From: Bacteroidota bacterium
GTDB taxonomy: Bacteria; Bacteroidota; Bacteroidia; Chitinophagales; Chitinophagaceae
Direction of reading: 5' to 3'
Assembly (NCBI GenBank): GCA_016712665.1
Contig: JADJQP010000003.1
Coordinates: 186,001-250,000 of the forward strand
DNA: 64,000 nt
This document shows, piece by piece, positions 1 to 9,979 of this stretch. The stretch's first letter is position 1. The number at the start of each line of letters is the position of its first letter. The notes below the pieces were generated by a model, which was given only the letters and a program-made list of their open reading frames with translations, made no database searches and was not told where the DNA came from. The translations under genes were made by a program, and so were the position numbers.

Positions 1-1299
1 ATGGGGGGAAATGGGCCACCAGGAGGATAGCCAACAGGCGGAAAAAAGGGTTGAGATGGATACCAACAATCGCCAGTAAAATAAACATTCTTCTGAGAAT
101 CGGTTTTTACGGATCGCATGGGATGGTCGCCATAATTCCCGTAAATAGGCCAGTTAAGTAAAACGCTGTCGCCATTTGGAGTCAATATTCCGTAAAATCC
201 AGGGTCCGTCGTAAGCGTGTAAAGTTCTCCCACAATATGTATGGTTTTATCAAACCGTAGATGGATATCATGTGCCATATTGGCCCCATTAACACTAGAA
301 ATAAAAGTTGCAAAAAGTAATGAACTACCATCGCTGCTTAACTTCAAAACTACTATGTTCCATGCGGCAAATCCAAAATAATTGTACTGGCCTGCATTTA
401 AATAAGAATTTCCTGCAGCCATTGAGTAATAATGGCCGGTAATATAGGCTTGATTGCTATCATCCACTACAATTGCTGTACCATAGTCCGGCACACCTGA
501 TCCAATAAATGTCGAATATACCAAAGGATCGATAACCAAGTCCTTAGTATGATCATAAGCACCCAAATCAAATACAATATTTCCGTCTGTATCCTTTTTA
601 AATTTACAGGGTATTACTTTTTTCTCTCCATCTATCATTTGATAGCTAAGTAATTTGGTATTTTTCACCTCACCGAATCGAGTTTCAAAAATCCATTCAC
701 CGGCTTCATTGATATAAGAATGTTCGCTACCGTCAAGCTGCATTTTAATTTTGCGTACATCTGCACCCGGTTTTAGAATATAATCATATCGAAGACTATT
801 ATCTTCAAAATAATAACGCATATCAATGTTGTCATACACTGATGAAATGGCCACTTCTTTGTATAATCCTACATATCCTTTTGAATGAGAAGGATCACCA
901 CTTGTTAGGTAATTATGGTAGGTCTTACTCTTTTCTTTTCCTATTGCCTTGGCATTTTCATTGCGCCCCTGCAAAATTATTTCAATCACATGCCCAAATA
1001 CCTCCATTTCAGGGAGCTGAGGTTTTTTACCTGACTTAGAGGAAGAAAAGGGTTCCACCTTTTCGAGCGGCACTTCTTTCAACTCAAAAAAATCATACAA
1101 AATTCCCTTCTTAGTAATTAAAGCATTCAATCCTCCAAGCTGAGCCTTATACAAAATATCGGCATGCCACTGTCCTTTGTTTTCAATTAAAATATTGTTG
1201 ACTGTGCGTATTTAAGGAAGCGCTGAGTTGTGCATCCTTTGCATTAACAGCAGTAAAAGAGAAAAAAAATAACGCAAATAAGGAAAGTAGTTTATTCAT
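1..1299 (-). CDS. SBBP-type secreted protein, N-terminal part (frameshifted, runs off the left edge)
   Basis: This is the amino-terminal 430 or so residues of a secreted beta-propeller-like protein; the rest lies beyond the window. It starts at ATG 1299 with signal peptide MNKLLSLFALFFFSFTAVNA. The ENKGQW domain that begins many SBBP proteins follows, then the first SBBP-like blade. The frame is open from about 1185 to position 1. Near 1186 one extra base (ttcaattaaaat, against ttcaataaaat in the copy at 5320) separates signal peptide from mature protein. The first 180 mature residues are nearly identical to the gene at 2702-5429, so this is a recent paralogue. A surface or secreted role is inferred from the signal and from family members carrying T9SS tails. 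No enzymatic function is visible. The family is clear, the exact role unknown. Confidence 0.75.
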
Positions 1300-1374
1300 G
1301 ATATTTATTTTTTATGTGACCAATAATGTGACTTGTAGTAAAGGTACAAATAAATATTTTGATTACCTTTCCCT

Positions 1375-1495
1375 TTACTCAATAATTACTTTCTCCACTG
1401 CCCTGCTTCCCTGGATATTTCTAATTTCCTTCTCACGAATAAAATACATACCAGTTGCAAGTTTCTCACGAATGATGTATGGACTGCTTTTTACT
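1375..1495 (-). pseudogene. Remnant of a T9SS protein C-terminus left by tandem duplication
   Basis: Read on the minus strand, this stretch encodes about 40 residues (SPYIIREKLATGMYFIREKE and on to a TAA at 1375-1377). They match the end of the 1,450-residue protein at 5505-9857. Bases 1300-1495 match 5430-5625 exactly as far as I can compare them. To the right of 1495 the match stops abruptly and no longer reads as the parent protein. This is a truncated carry-over from a duplication that copied the tail of the large gene with the SBBP gene after it. It has no start codon and is unlikely to be expressed as a protein. Confidence 0.8.
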
Positions 1496-1655
1496 CATTG
1501 CATAATCATGGACGTGTTGACTATTAGGGCCAGAATAGTAGCGCGATACTACTTACACTCTAAACTATATACAAGATTCGGTAATGAATCATACTGGTAT
1601 ATATTCAGTTGACGAAAACATCACTACTGATTGCTTCTCATTTTTTCAAAAATAT

Positions 1656-2668
1656 CTACTTCCCTTCCAATTCATCTAAGCGCTTTTGCATGTCCTCCAT
1701 TTTCTTATTTAGTTCAATGAGATGTAAGGTGAGTTCTTCTACCTTTTGTAATAGCTTCGCATCCATTTTGCCCAAGTCAATTCCGTTCTCAACCACCTCT
1801 GCTGCTGAAGGCACGTCAGGAAGATGCTGATGTTGTTTAATATACCATTCTACTTCAGGTAAACTGGCCAATTGATAGTCCTTCGCAAATACATAATCTG
1901 ACCATTCCGCATTCGATTTCACAGCCACTTTTACCTTCTCCGTCAATATACCCTCTTCTACAAACAAACGGTAGCCGGAGGGTGTAGTAACGGTTCCGAT
2001 GGATACCCTTCCATCCGATCCGATTTTCATACGTTCGATATTATTGGTGCCAAACCTCAATCCGGCATTTTCGCGGTTGATGATAGACGCCTCCATTCCG
2101 GTAGTTTGAATATCTAAGCCATCTGTTGTCAGGTGACCGGTGCTTGCATTTGTAATTTTTATTGTATCACCTAACAATGCATTATTAAAATGAATATTTG
2201 CTTGTGGTTCAGCATTACCTCCAAGACCTAAATTCTCGGTAAGAAAATTCGCATTAAATTTCAGTTTTGTGGTCCCTCCTTAAAAATAGCAATACCAACA
2301 TTACCACTTGCTGAAAAAATGGCTGCACCGCCATTATTTCCAAATGCAAGTAAGTTGGCATAAGGATATTGCAAGGCGACACCGATATAACCCGAAGGAT
2401 ACGCACTTCCATATTTAGTAAACGTAGCATAGTTGCTTGGGTTATCATTGAAAAGGGTAAATTTCCCAATACCTGCCGGGTTGGTGTTTTCTATGCGCAG
2501 CAATTCGCCTGGGGTTATTGTCTTGAGATGGAGTCGTACGGCTGGCGTATTGGTACCTATACCAACATTATTCCCTGCTATGAGGTTATTACCGCTTGAG
2601 TATAATTGTGCATGGCAATAGCCTGAGGCCAGTAAAAACCCGAATATGAAAAGAATGGATTGTCGCAT
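1656..2668 (-). CDS. Tail-fibre-like secreted protein with C-terminal coiled coil (one frameshift)
   Basis: A secreted protein of about 337 residues, with signal peptide MRQSILFIFGFLLASGYCHAQ. A stretch of the NVGIGTNTPA type follows, typical of Bacteroidota proteins annotated as tail fibre domain proteins. The C-terminal block contains YVFAKDYQLASLPEVEWYI and HLPDVPSAAEV, then a heptad-rich helix (KVEELTLHLIELNKKMEDMQ). The family is common on chromosomes and does not by itself mean phage. I see no T9SS sorting tail and no S74 chaperone catalytic core. A one-base loss near 2275 (aaggagggacc) breaks the frame; restoring one G gives continuous coding across 2180-2270. The total length of 1,013 bases is one short of a multiple of three, as expected. 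Function unknown. Confidence 0.75.
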
Positions 2669-2701
2669 TTGATATGTTTTGTTATTGGTTATGAAGCTAA
2701 A

Positions 2702-5429
2702 TTAGTTTTTGATGATTTTAATATTTGTGTACCCCTTTGCAGTAAGAATATATACACCATTTGCTAGGCGTCCGATATCCAGGTCGTACTGCGAATTAGC
2801 ATATGACAAATCGATTTCCATCACCTGTTGTCCCATCATGTCAAACAAGCCGACTTTTTTAAGCTCAGGAGGAAACTCAATGGTAATATGGCCCGTAGTA
2901 GGATTTGGATACACAAAAATACCATCTGACAATGTAGACATGCTACCATTATTTTCATTTTTGGTCGCTTTCAATTGTGGCGCACCTGCTGAACAACCGT
3001 TAAAGGCCTGTGCAACAAAAAACAGAGGTGGTTTTAGCTAAAAAACCCGGATTCATTTGTACATACGAAGTCGGCTCCGCATCGAATTTTACATGGCTTC
3101 CACTATCGATAATTACGGTACCGCTGGTTCGAATATAGGTTTGAGATTGCGTTAAAAAATTAGAATAAGGGGAGGTCGAAATTGTAATATCAATTTCACA
3201 TATGTTTGATAGTGTAAGTTTCGAAACAAAAATATCAGCTTCGTAAGCAGGCAAAGGCTGATAACTGCCTAAAGTGGTTGGGTACAAATTATTGCAGGGG
3301 TAAGGGAGGCAATTATTTGCCGTACTCCCGGTTATATATGCATTGCCGAATTTATCAATCGCAAGGCCTCCGCATTGAGCCCATCCTGGAGTATAAGCAG
3401 GACCAAGATTATAAGATACAGATGATAATTCAGCTTTCTCCCCACCGATATAAGTACTGTATAACAGGCTATCGCCTGATGCGCTTAATTTTGTGACAAA
3501 CATATCACCGAGTCCGTTGTAAGTATCATCAAAACAACCAATGCTAACAGGCAAAGCTATGGAATCTGAAAAACCGCTAAAGACCATATTCCCCATTGAG
3601 TCAATCTGTATTTCTGAGCTGCTCTCCTTCCCAATACCCCCAAAAAAAGTCGAGTAAAGAAGATTAGTGCCACTGGGATCAAACTTTGCAACAAAGACAT
3701 CACTGGAACCCTTAAGGGAATCCGCAAAACAGCCGGCAGTTGTTGGAAAATCAGGTGAAGCGGTATAACCTAAAACATAAATATTGCCTTGTTGATCTAA
3801 CTTAACGCTGGTGGCCTTATCTGAAGAGTCCCCCCCAATGAAACTTAGATTCAATAAGACACAGTTAGGATTGAATATGGCAAGAAATGCATCAGTAGGC
3901 CCGCCATTAAAAGTTGAATCATAAGAACTTGGGTAAATTAAAGAGGGGGTCCCATTTCCAATACTTCCAACGACATACATATTGCCGGCTGCATCCACTT
4001 CAATTGAATTACCCACTGAATTAAAATCTCCAAAAAATGAACTACCAACCAGATTAAGATTTGAGTCCAATTTTCCTACTAAAACACCCCCTCCGTTTTG
4101 TGAAAAAACATAAAAAAAAGTATCACTTATGGGGGGAAATGGGCCAACAGGAGGATAGCCAACAGGCGGCCAAAAGGGTAAGTCCTGAGGTCCCCAACAA
4201 TCGCCGGTAATATAAACATTCTTCTGAGAATCCGTTTTTATTGAACGTAATTCCTCGTAGCCTGACCACCCATTAATGGACCAGTCAAGTAGAAGACTAT
4301 CACCATTTGGTGTCAAAATTCCATAATATCCCGGTGATGTGTTTAAGGTATAAATATATCCGACAATATGTATGGTTTTATCAAACCGTAAATGAATATC
4401 ATGCGCCATATTGGCCCGCGCCAAGATTAGCAATAAAAGTTAGCAAAAGTAATGCACTACCATCGCTGCTAAACTTTGAAACTACTATTGCCCATGGATC
4501 CCATCCAAAAAAATTGTACTGGCCTGCATTTCCATAACCTCCTTGTGCCATCCATGCGTAATAATGACTTGTAATATATGCCTGATTGCTATCATTTACG
4601 ACAATTGCTGTACCATAGTCCGGCACTTCTGATCCAATAAACGTCGAATACACCAAAGGATCAATTACCAGTTCCTTAGTATGATCATAAGCACCCAATT
4701 CAAATACAATATTTCCTTCTGCATCCTTTTTAAATTTACAGGGTATTCCTTTTTTCTCTCCATCTATCATTTGATAGCTAAGTAATTTGGTATTTTTCAC
4801 CTCACCAAAGCGAGTTTCAAAAACCCATTCACCGGCTTCATTGATATAAGAATGTTCACTACCGTCAAGTTGCATTTTAATGTTGCGTACATCTGCTCCC
4901 GGTTTCAAAATATAATCATAGCGAAGACTATTATCTTCAAAATAATAACGCATATCAATGTTGTCATACACTGATGAAATGGCCACTTCTTTGTATAATC
5001 CTACATATCCTTTTGAATGAGAAGGATCACCACTTGTTAGGTAATTATGGTAGGTCTTACTCTTTTCTTTTCCTATTGCCTTGGCATTTTCATTCAGACC
5101 CTGTAGATTTATTTTAATCACATGCCCGTTTACTTCCATTTCAGGAGGCTCATGTTTTTTGCCGATATTTGAGGAAGGAAAGGACTGCTTCTTTTCGCTC
5201 TTCATTTCCTTCACCTCATAAAAATCATATACAATTCCCTTCTTAGTTATTAGAGCATTCAATTTACCGAGCTTAGCTAAATACAAAATATCGGCATGCC
5301 ACTGTCCTTTGTTTTCAATAAAATATTGTTGACTGTGCGTATTTAAGGAAGCGCTGAGTTGTGCATCCTTTGCATTAACAGCAGTAAACGAGAAAAAAAT
5401 AACGCAAATAAGGAAAGTAGTTTATTCAT
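2702..5429 (-). CDS. SBBP repeat protein with T9SS type A sorting tail (three frameshifts)
   Basis: About 909 residues when repaired. From ATG 5429 it has a signal peptide, the ENKGQW domain (QQYFIENKGQWHADILY, near residues 35-250), a run of SBBP-like blades with motifs such as GNIYVLGYTASPDFPTT and DVFVAKFDPSGTNLLYSTFF, and a C-terminal sorting domain (VYPNPTTGHITIEFP ... NGVYILTAKG) for export and anchoring by T9SS. Three single-base shifts break it: a seven-A run near 5394 where the left copy has eight, an extra G near 4420, and an extra T in a six-T run near 3023. The net change of +1 agrees with the 2,728-base length. Upstream lies the same TACCTTTA box seen before the other two paralogues. 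Probably a surface or adhesion protein. Confidence 0.8.
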
Positions 5430-5625
5430 GATATTTATTTTTTATGTGACCAATAATGTGACTTGTAGTAAAGGTACAAATAAATATTTTGATTACCTTT
5501 CCCTTTACTCAATAATTACTTTCTCCACTGCCCTGCTTCCCTGGATATTTCTAATTTCCTTCTCACGAATAAAATACATACCAGTTGCAAGTTTCTCACG
5601 AATGATGTATGGACTGCTTTTTACT
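4129..5625. repeat. Right copy of a duplicated segment (partner 1-1495)
   Basis: This copy spans the first half of the SBBP gene, the 75-base intergenic space and the last 40 codons of the large Ig-repeat gene. Its junction at 5625 lies inside an intact gene, so this is the parental arrangement and the copy at 1-1495 is the derived one. Confidence 0.8.
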
Positions 5626-8600
5626 TCATAGGTATGAATGATTCTTCCTGCGACATCAATTAATTCGTAGTTGCCTAATTTGTTTGTTTGTAGTGTAAAG
5701 GTTCCATTGTTGGGATTGGGAAAAATGAGTATGGTATGGTCTTGCATACTTTCTGCAATGCCGGTGCAAACCAATATTTTGACATTTGTGGTATCGCTTT
5801 TGCTGCATCCGTTTGTATCAACAACATCAACAGTATAATCGCCATTTACTGCCATTGTTACATTTGCAATACTTGGGTTTTGCAAAGCAGATGTAAAACC
5901 ATTGGGACCGCTCCAATTGTAGGTAGCTCCTGCGGTTGGGGTCACGGTTAAGTCGAGTGTTTGTCCTTCACATAAGGTTGTGTCGTTATTTGCAACGACA
6001 GTCGGTAATGGATTTATGATGACACTTGTTGTATCGCTATTACTGCATCCATTGACATCAATGGCAGTGATGGTATAAACACCATTTGCAGCCATTGTTA
6101 CATTTGCAATACTCGCATTTTGCAAAGCAGATGTAAAACCATTGGGACCACTCCAATTGTAGGTAGCTCCTGCAGTGGGAGTTACGGTTAAGTCGAGTGT
6201 TTGACCTTCGCATAAAGTAGTGTCGTTATTTGCAATGACTGTTGGAAGTGGATTGATTAGCACATTCGTAGTATCGCTATTGCTGCATCCATTGACATCA
6301 ATGGCAGTGATGGTATAAACACCATTTGCTGCAATTGTTACATTGGCAATACTTGGATTTTGTAAAGCAGAAATAAAACCATTGGGACCTGTCCAGTTGT
6401 AGGTGGCTCCTGCAGTGGGAGTTATGGTTAAGTCGAGTGTTTGACCTTCGCATAAAGTAGTGTCGTTATTTGCAATGACTGTTGGAAGTGGATTGATTAG
6501 AACATTCGTTGTATCACTATTGCTGCATCCATTGGCATCATAAATTGTGATAGTATAAACACCATTTGCAGCCATCGTTACATTTACAATACTCGGATTT
6601 TGCAAAGCAGATGTAAAACCATTGGGACCGCTCCAATTGTAGGTAGCTCCTGCAGTGGGAGTTACGGTTAAGTCGAGTGTTTGTCCTTCACATAAGGTTG
6701 TGTCGTTATTTGCAACGACTGTTGGAAGTGGATTGATTAGCACATTCGTAGTATCGCTATTGCTGCATCCATTGACATCAATGGCAGTGATGGTATAAAC
6801 ACCATTTGCTGCAATTGTTACATTGGCAATACTTGGATTTTGTAAAGCAGAAATAAAACCATTTGGACCTGTCCAGTTGTAGGTAGCTCCTGCAGTGGGA
6901 GTTACGGTTAAGTCGAGTGTTTGTCCTTCGCATATGGTGGTATCATTATTTGCTACGACTGATGGTAGTGGATTGATTAAGACATTTACTGTATCACTAT
7001 TGGTACAACCATTTGCACTGGTAACAGTTATGGTATACACCCCGTTTGCCGCCATGCTTACATTTGCAATATTTGGATTTTGTAACGCAGAAATAAATCC
7101 GTTCGGGCCGGTCCAATAATATGTTGCACCAGCTGTTGGAGTTACGGTTAAGTCGAGTGTCTGTCCTTCGCAGAACGTGGTGTCATTATTTGCAACGACA
7201 GTCGGTAATGGATTTATGATGACACTTGTTGTATCGCTATTACTGCATCCATTGGCATCAATTATGGTAATTGTGTACGCACCATTTGCAGCCATAATCA
7301 CATTTGCAATGCTGGGATTTTGCAAAGCAGCATTAAATCCATTTGGACCAGCCCAATTATAGGTAGCACCGGTAACGGCATTGACACCAAGGTTAAGTGT
7401 TTGTCCTTCGCATAAGGTGGTATCAATATTTGCTGTAACTGTTGGAAGTGGATTGATTGATACCAAGACCGTTGCACTGCTATTGCAGCCGTTTGCATCA
7501 GTGATATTTACAGCATAAATGCCACTATCTGCAATCGCGATATTATTGATATTGACATTTTGCAATAGACTGGTGAACCCATTGGGGCCATACCAATGAT
7601 AGCTATATGGTAGGAACCCACCTGTCATATTGCTAGTTAAGTTGAGCATACCTCCAACGCAAAGAGGCGTATTGCTTGAAGCTGTTGCCATCACTACAGG
7701 ACAAGAAGTAAGTTTAAGTTTTGAAACAAAAATATCGTAGTTGCCGTAAGGTGTTTGATTGTAGCTACCTAGAGTTGTTGGGAATGAATAAGCACTTAAT
7801 GTACTACCAGCTACATAAACATCACCAAACTTATCTAAGGCTAGACCTGCTGACAAATCTGTGTTATTGCCACCTAAGAAGGTACTGTATAAAACGCTAT
7901 CCCCCGCCGCATTCAATTTTGTAACAAATACATCTGTGAACCCATTGTAGGAATCATCATAACACCCTAAAGAAATAGGAAAACTTGAAGAATCAGTTTG
8001 TCCACTAAAATACATTTGACCAAGGGAATCAATTTGTAATTCTGTACTTATCTCACCTCCATATCCACCAAAATAAGTTGAAAATAATAGGTTAACTCCA
8101 GTTGAATCAAATTTAGAAATAAAAATATCACTATCCCCTTTTAATGAATCACTATAGCAACCAAGTGTTGTTGGAAAATCAGGTGAAGAGGTATATCCCA
8201 ACACATAAATATTGCCTTGTTTATCAAGTTGTACAGATGTAGCCCCATCTAATCCTCCCCCACCTATGTAGCTTAAATTTAGCAAAACTCCGTTGGAATT
8301 GTATTTAGCAAGATATGCATCTGAAACCCCATTAAATGTAGAATCATAAGAAGATGGGTAGGGGTAATTAGGAAACGCCATTGAAATATTACCAACTGCG
8401 TATAAATTACCGGTGGAGTCAATCTCAATTGCATTACATGATGAACCATTCATCCCAAAAGCTGAAGTATATACTATGTTTGGATTTTGTTTTGCAACAA
8501 AAGATTGGGCGCTATTGTTATTCACATCGTAAAAAAAAGTATCGCTTATGGGCGGAAATTGCAAATTAGGATACCCCACTGGCGGAAAAGCCCAATTTGT

Positions 8601-9857
8601 ATAACCAGCTAAATAGGTCGCATTATATTTGTCATTTTTCACAGATTTAATTTCTGTTTGAAGATTGCCTAGGTCTTCATATTGGTGAAAATAAATGAGA
8701 CTTGAGCCATCTGCCGTCAATTTAATACTAAACCCTCTCCTGCCAGAAATGCTGTAGATATAGCCTACAGCATGAATTTGTTTAATTGTATTTAGGGAAA
8801 TATCTAATGCCCGACAATACCTATCTGGCCAATTTACATCACCACCAAAGAAAGTGGAAAACAATAAGGTACTTCCATCAGCACTAAATTTTGATATTAT
8901 GGAACGATCTTTCCCCGCACCACCTGCATATGCCCCAGGTGTTGTTGGATAAGCCGAAAGAGGTCCTCCCCAACCGAAAACATTTGTGTAGCCTGTAATA
9001 TATACCTGATTACTATCATCTAATGTAATTGAAGTACAGTAGTCGTAAGCCTGATAAGACCCAATCAATGTCGAATACACCAAGGGATCAATTACCAATT
9101 CCTTTGTATCATCATAAGCACCCAATTCAAATACAATATTTCCTTTTGCATCCTTTTTGAATTTGCTGGGTATCACTTTTTGTTCTCCATCAATAATTTG
9201 ATAGCTGAGTAATTTGGTATTTTTCACTTCTCCAAAGCGAGTTGTAAAAATCCATTCACCATCGCTGTTGATGTAGGAATGTTCGCTGCCTTCCAGTTGC
9301 ATGTTAATTTTGCGAACATCAGCTCCCGGTTTTAAAATATAATCATAGCGAAGGCTATTGCCTTCAAAATAATAACGCATGTCAATATCTTCATACACTG
9401 ACTTAAGAACCGCTTCTTTGTACAAACCCACATAGCCTCTCGAATGCGCCGTATCTCCTGCTATCAGATAATTATAATAGGTCTTGCTTTTTTCTTTTCC
9501 AACGGGTACTGCTTTTTCATTGCATCCTAACAAATTAATCCGAATCATATGACCATACTTCTCCATTTCGGGTGGTTCGGGTTCATTACTACTATTTGGG
9601 ATTGCGCTTCGTATTTCCTTCTTTGAATCCTTCACTTCTTTCAATTCATAAAAATCATAGACAATTCCTTTTTTGGAAATAAAGGCATTCAGTCCACCGA
9701 AATTCGCCATATACAATATGTCCGCATCCCACTGCCCTTTGTTTTCAATAAAGAATTGCTGGTCGTTTTTATGTAAAGCGCTTCGCAGTCCATCCTTCGC
9801 ATAGGTATTACCAAACAACAAAAACAATACAGTCACTAAAATGAATCGAGTATTCAT
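5505..9857 (-). CDS. Large SBBP plus Ig-like repeat protein with T9SS type A tail
   Basis: A 1,450-residue secreted protein in one unbroken frame. I place the start at ATG 9857 (MNTRFILVTVLFLLFGNTYA signal peptide); a TTG nine bases upstream is in frame but less likely. Order: ENKGQW domain (about 35-260), SBBP blades (260-720), then eight Ig-like modules of 80 residues (about 725-1365). Each module runs from NPLPTVVANNDTTLCEGQTL through WSGPNGFTSALQNPSIANV to DVNGCSNSDTT. A type A sorting domain (ILIFPNPNNGTFTLQTNKLG ... GMYFIREKE) closes it. Modules 4-8 are nearly identical to one another; 1-3 are diverged. Domain layout and tail suggest a long surface stalk or adhesin exported by T9SS. It is the first gene of a minus-strand run of related secreted proteins. 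Confidence 0.88.
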   Translation of the reverse strand: MNTRFILVTVLFLLFGNTYAKDGLRSALHKNDQQFFIENKGQWDADILYMANFGGLNAFISKKGIVYDFYELKEVKDSKKEIRSAIPNSSNEPEPPEMEKYGHMIRINLLGCNEKAVPVGKEKSKTYYNYLIAGDTAHSRGYVGLYKEAVLKSVYEDIDMRYYFEGNSLRYDYILKPGADVRKINMQLEGSEHSYINSDGEWIFTTRFGEVKNTKLLSYQIIDGEQKVIPSKFKKDAKGNIVFELGAYDDTKELVIDPLVYSTLIGSYQAYDYCTSITLDDSNQVYITGYTNVFGWGGPLSAYPTTPGAYAGGAGKDRSIISKFSADGSTLLFSTFFGGDVNWPDRYCRALDISLNTIKQIHAVGYIYSISGRRGFSIKLTADGSSLIYFHQYEDLGNLQTEIKSVKNDKYNATYLAGYTNWAFPPVGYPNLQFPPISDTFFYDVNNNSAQSFVAKQNPNIVYTSAFGMNGSSCNAIEIDSTGNLYAVGNISMAFPNYPYPSSYDSTFNGVSDAYLAKYNSNGVLLNLSYIGGGGLDGATSVQLDKQGNIYVLGYTSSPDFPTTLGCYSDSLKGDSDIFISKFDSTGVNLLFSTYFGGYGGEISTELQIDSLGQMYFSGQTDSSSFPISLGCYDDSYNGFTDVFVTKLNAAGDSVLYSTFLGGNNTDLSAGLALDKFGDVYVAGSTLSAYSFPTTLGSYNQTPYGNYDIFVSKLKLTSCPVVMATASSNTPLCVGGMLNLTSNMTGGFLPYSYHWYGPNGFTSLLQNVNINNIAIADSGIYAVNITDANGCNSSATVLVSINPLPTVTANIDTTLCEGQTLNLGVNAVTGATYNWAGPNGFNAALQNPSIANVIMAANGAYTITIIDANGCSNSDTTSVIINPLPTVVANNDTTFCEGQTLDLTVTPTAGATYYWTGPNGFISALQNPNIANVSMAANGVYTITVTSANGCTNSDTVNVLINPLPSVVANNDTTICEGQTLDLTVTPTAGATYNWTGPNGFISALQNPSIANVTIAANGVYTITAIDVNGCSNSDTTNVLINPLPTVVANNDTTLCEGQTLDLTVTPTAGATYNWSGPNGFTSALQNPSIVNVTMAANGVYTITIYDANGCSNSDTTNVLINPLPTVIANNDTTLCEGQTLDLTITPTAGATYNWTGPNGFISALQNPSIANVTIAANGVYTITAIDVNGCSNSDTTNVLINPLPTVIANNDTTLCEGQTLDLTVTPTAGATYNWSGPNGFTSALQNASIANVTMAANGVYTITAIDVNGCSNSDTTSVIINPLPTVVANNDTTLCEGQTLDLTVTPTAGATYNWSGPNGFTSALQNPSIANVTMAVNGDYTVDVVDTNGCSKSDTTNVKILVCTGIAESMQDHTILIFPNPNNGTFTLQTNKLGNYELIDVAGRIIHTYEVKSSPYIIREKLATGMYFIREKEIRNIQGSRAVEKVIIE
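5760..7690 (-). repeat. Tandem array of eight 240-bp coding repeats
   Basis: An exact 240-base period is visible: the block gttggaagtggattgatt recurs with small changes at 6241, 6481, 6721, 6961 and 7441. Each unit encodes one 80-residue Ig-like module. Units 4 and 6 in protein order share WTGPNGFISALQNPSIANV, and units 5, 7 and 8 share WSGPNGFTSALQN. This points to a 480-base higher-order repeat made by recent unequal exchange. Confidence 0.9.
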
Positions 9858-9893
9858 GCTATGCAATTTAAAAACTAGTGAAGGTGTCTGTCA

Positions 9894-9901
9894 TAAAGGT
9901 A
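9894..9901 (-). promoter_or_regulatory. Possible -7 box for the large SBBP/Ig gene
   Basis: On the minus strand TACCTTTA lies 36 bases before ATG 9857, one base from the Bacteroidota -7 consensus TAnnTTTG. The same TACCTTTA stands before the paralogues starting at 5429 and 1299. No clear -33 TTTG at the expected spacing was found. Confidence 0.4.
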
Positions 9902-9925
9902 CAAAAAGATTCTTTCACAATTGTG

Positions 9926-9958
9926 CAAAAAAAATAGGCTCCCGTATCGGAAGCCTAT
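9926..9958 (-). terminator. Rho-independent terminator after the choice-of-anchor-L gene
   Basis: Read on the minus strand, the stem AGGCT/AGCCT extends to ATAGGCT and AGCCTAT arms (9952-9958 and 9934-9940), with an inner CCG/CGG pair and a three-base loop. Eight Ts follow (9927-9934). It lies 22 bases after the stop of the gene ending at 9980, so it should end that transcript before the next minus-strand gene. Confidence 0.85.
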
Positions 9959-9979
9959 GTACATTCTTTTGTGTGAGGA

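Larger units (their letters stand above)
1..1495. repeat. Left copy of a duplicated segment (partner 4129-5625)
   Basis: Positions 1-1495 align with about 4129-5625 at an offset of 4128-4130. The match is essentially perfect across 1300-1495 and very high across the signal peptide and ENKGQW domain (about 760-1299). It is looser in the blade region. The right break lies at 1495/5625, where both copies read ttact and then diverge. The left end lies outside the window. Confidence 0.85.

Noticed and set aside
1298..1612. Plus-strand frame of 104 codons, repeated at 5359-5631
   Set aside because: It is the antisense of the duplicated C-terminus and intergenic segment; the repeat explains why it recurs.
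1656..2668. Prophage remnant suggested by tail-fibre similarity
   Set aside because: This family is common on Bacteroidota chromosomes as secreted proteins; no other phage gene lies near.
1..5625. Insertion sequence causing the duplication
   Set aside because: No transposase, terminal inverted repeat or target-site duplication at the 1495/5625 break.
5760..7690. Regular repeats that could suggest CRISPR
   Set aside because: The 240-base period lies inside a protein-coding frame with no short direct repeats or spacers.
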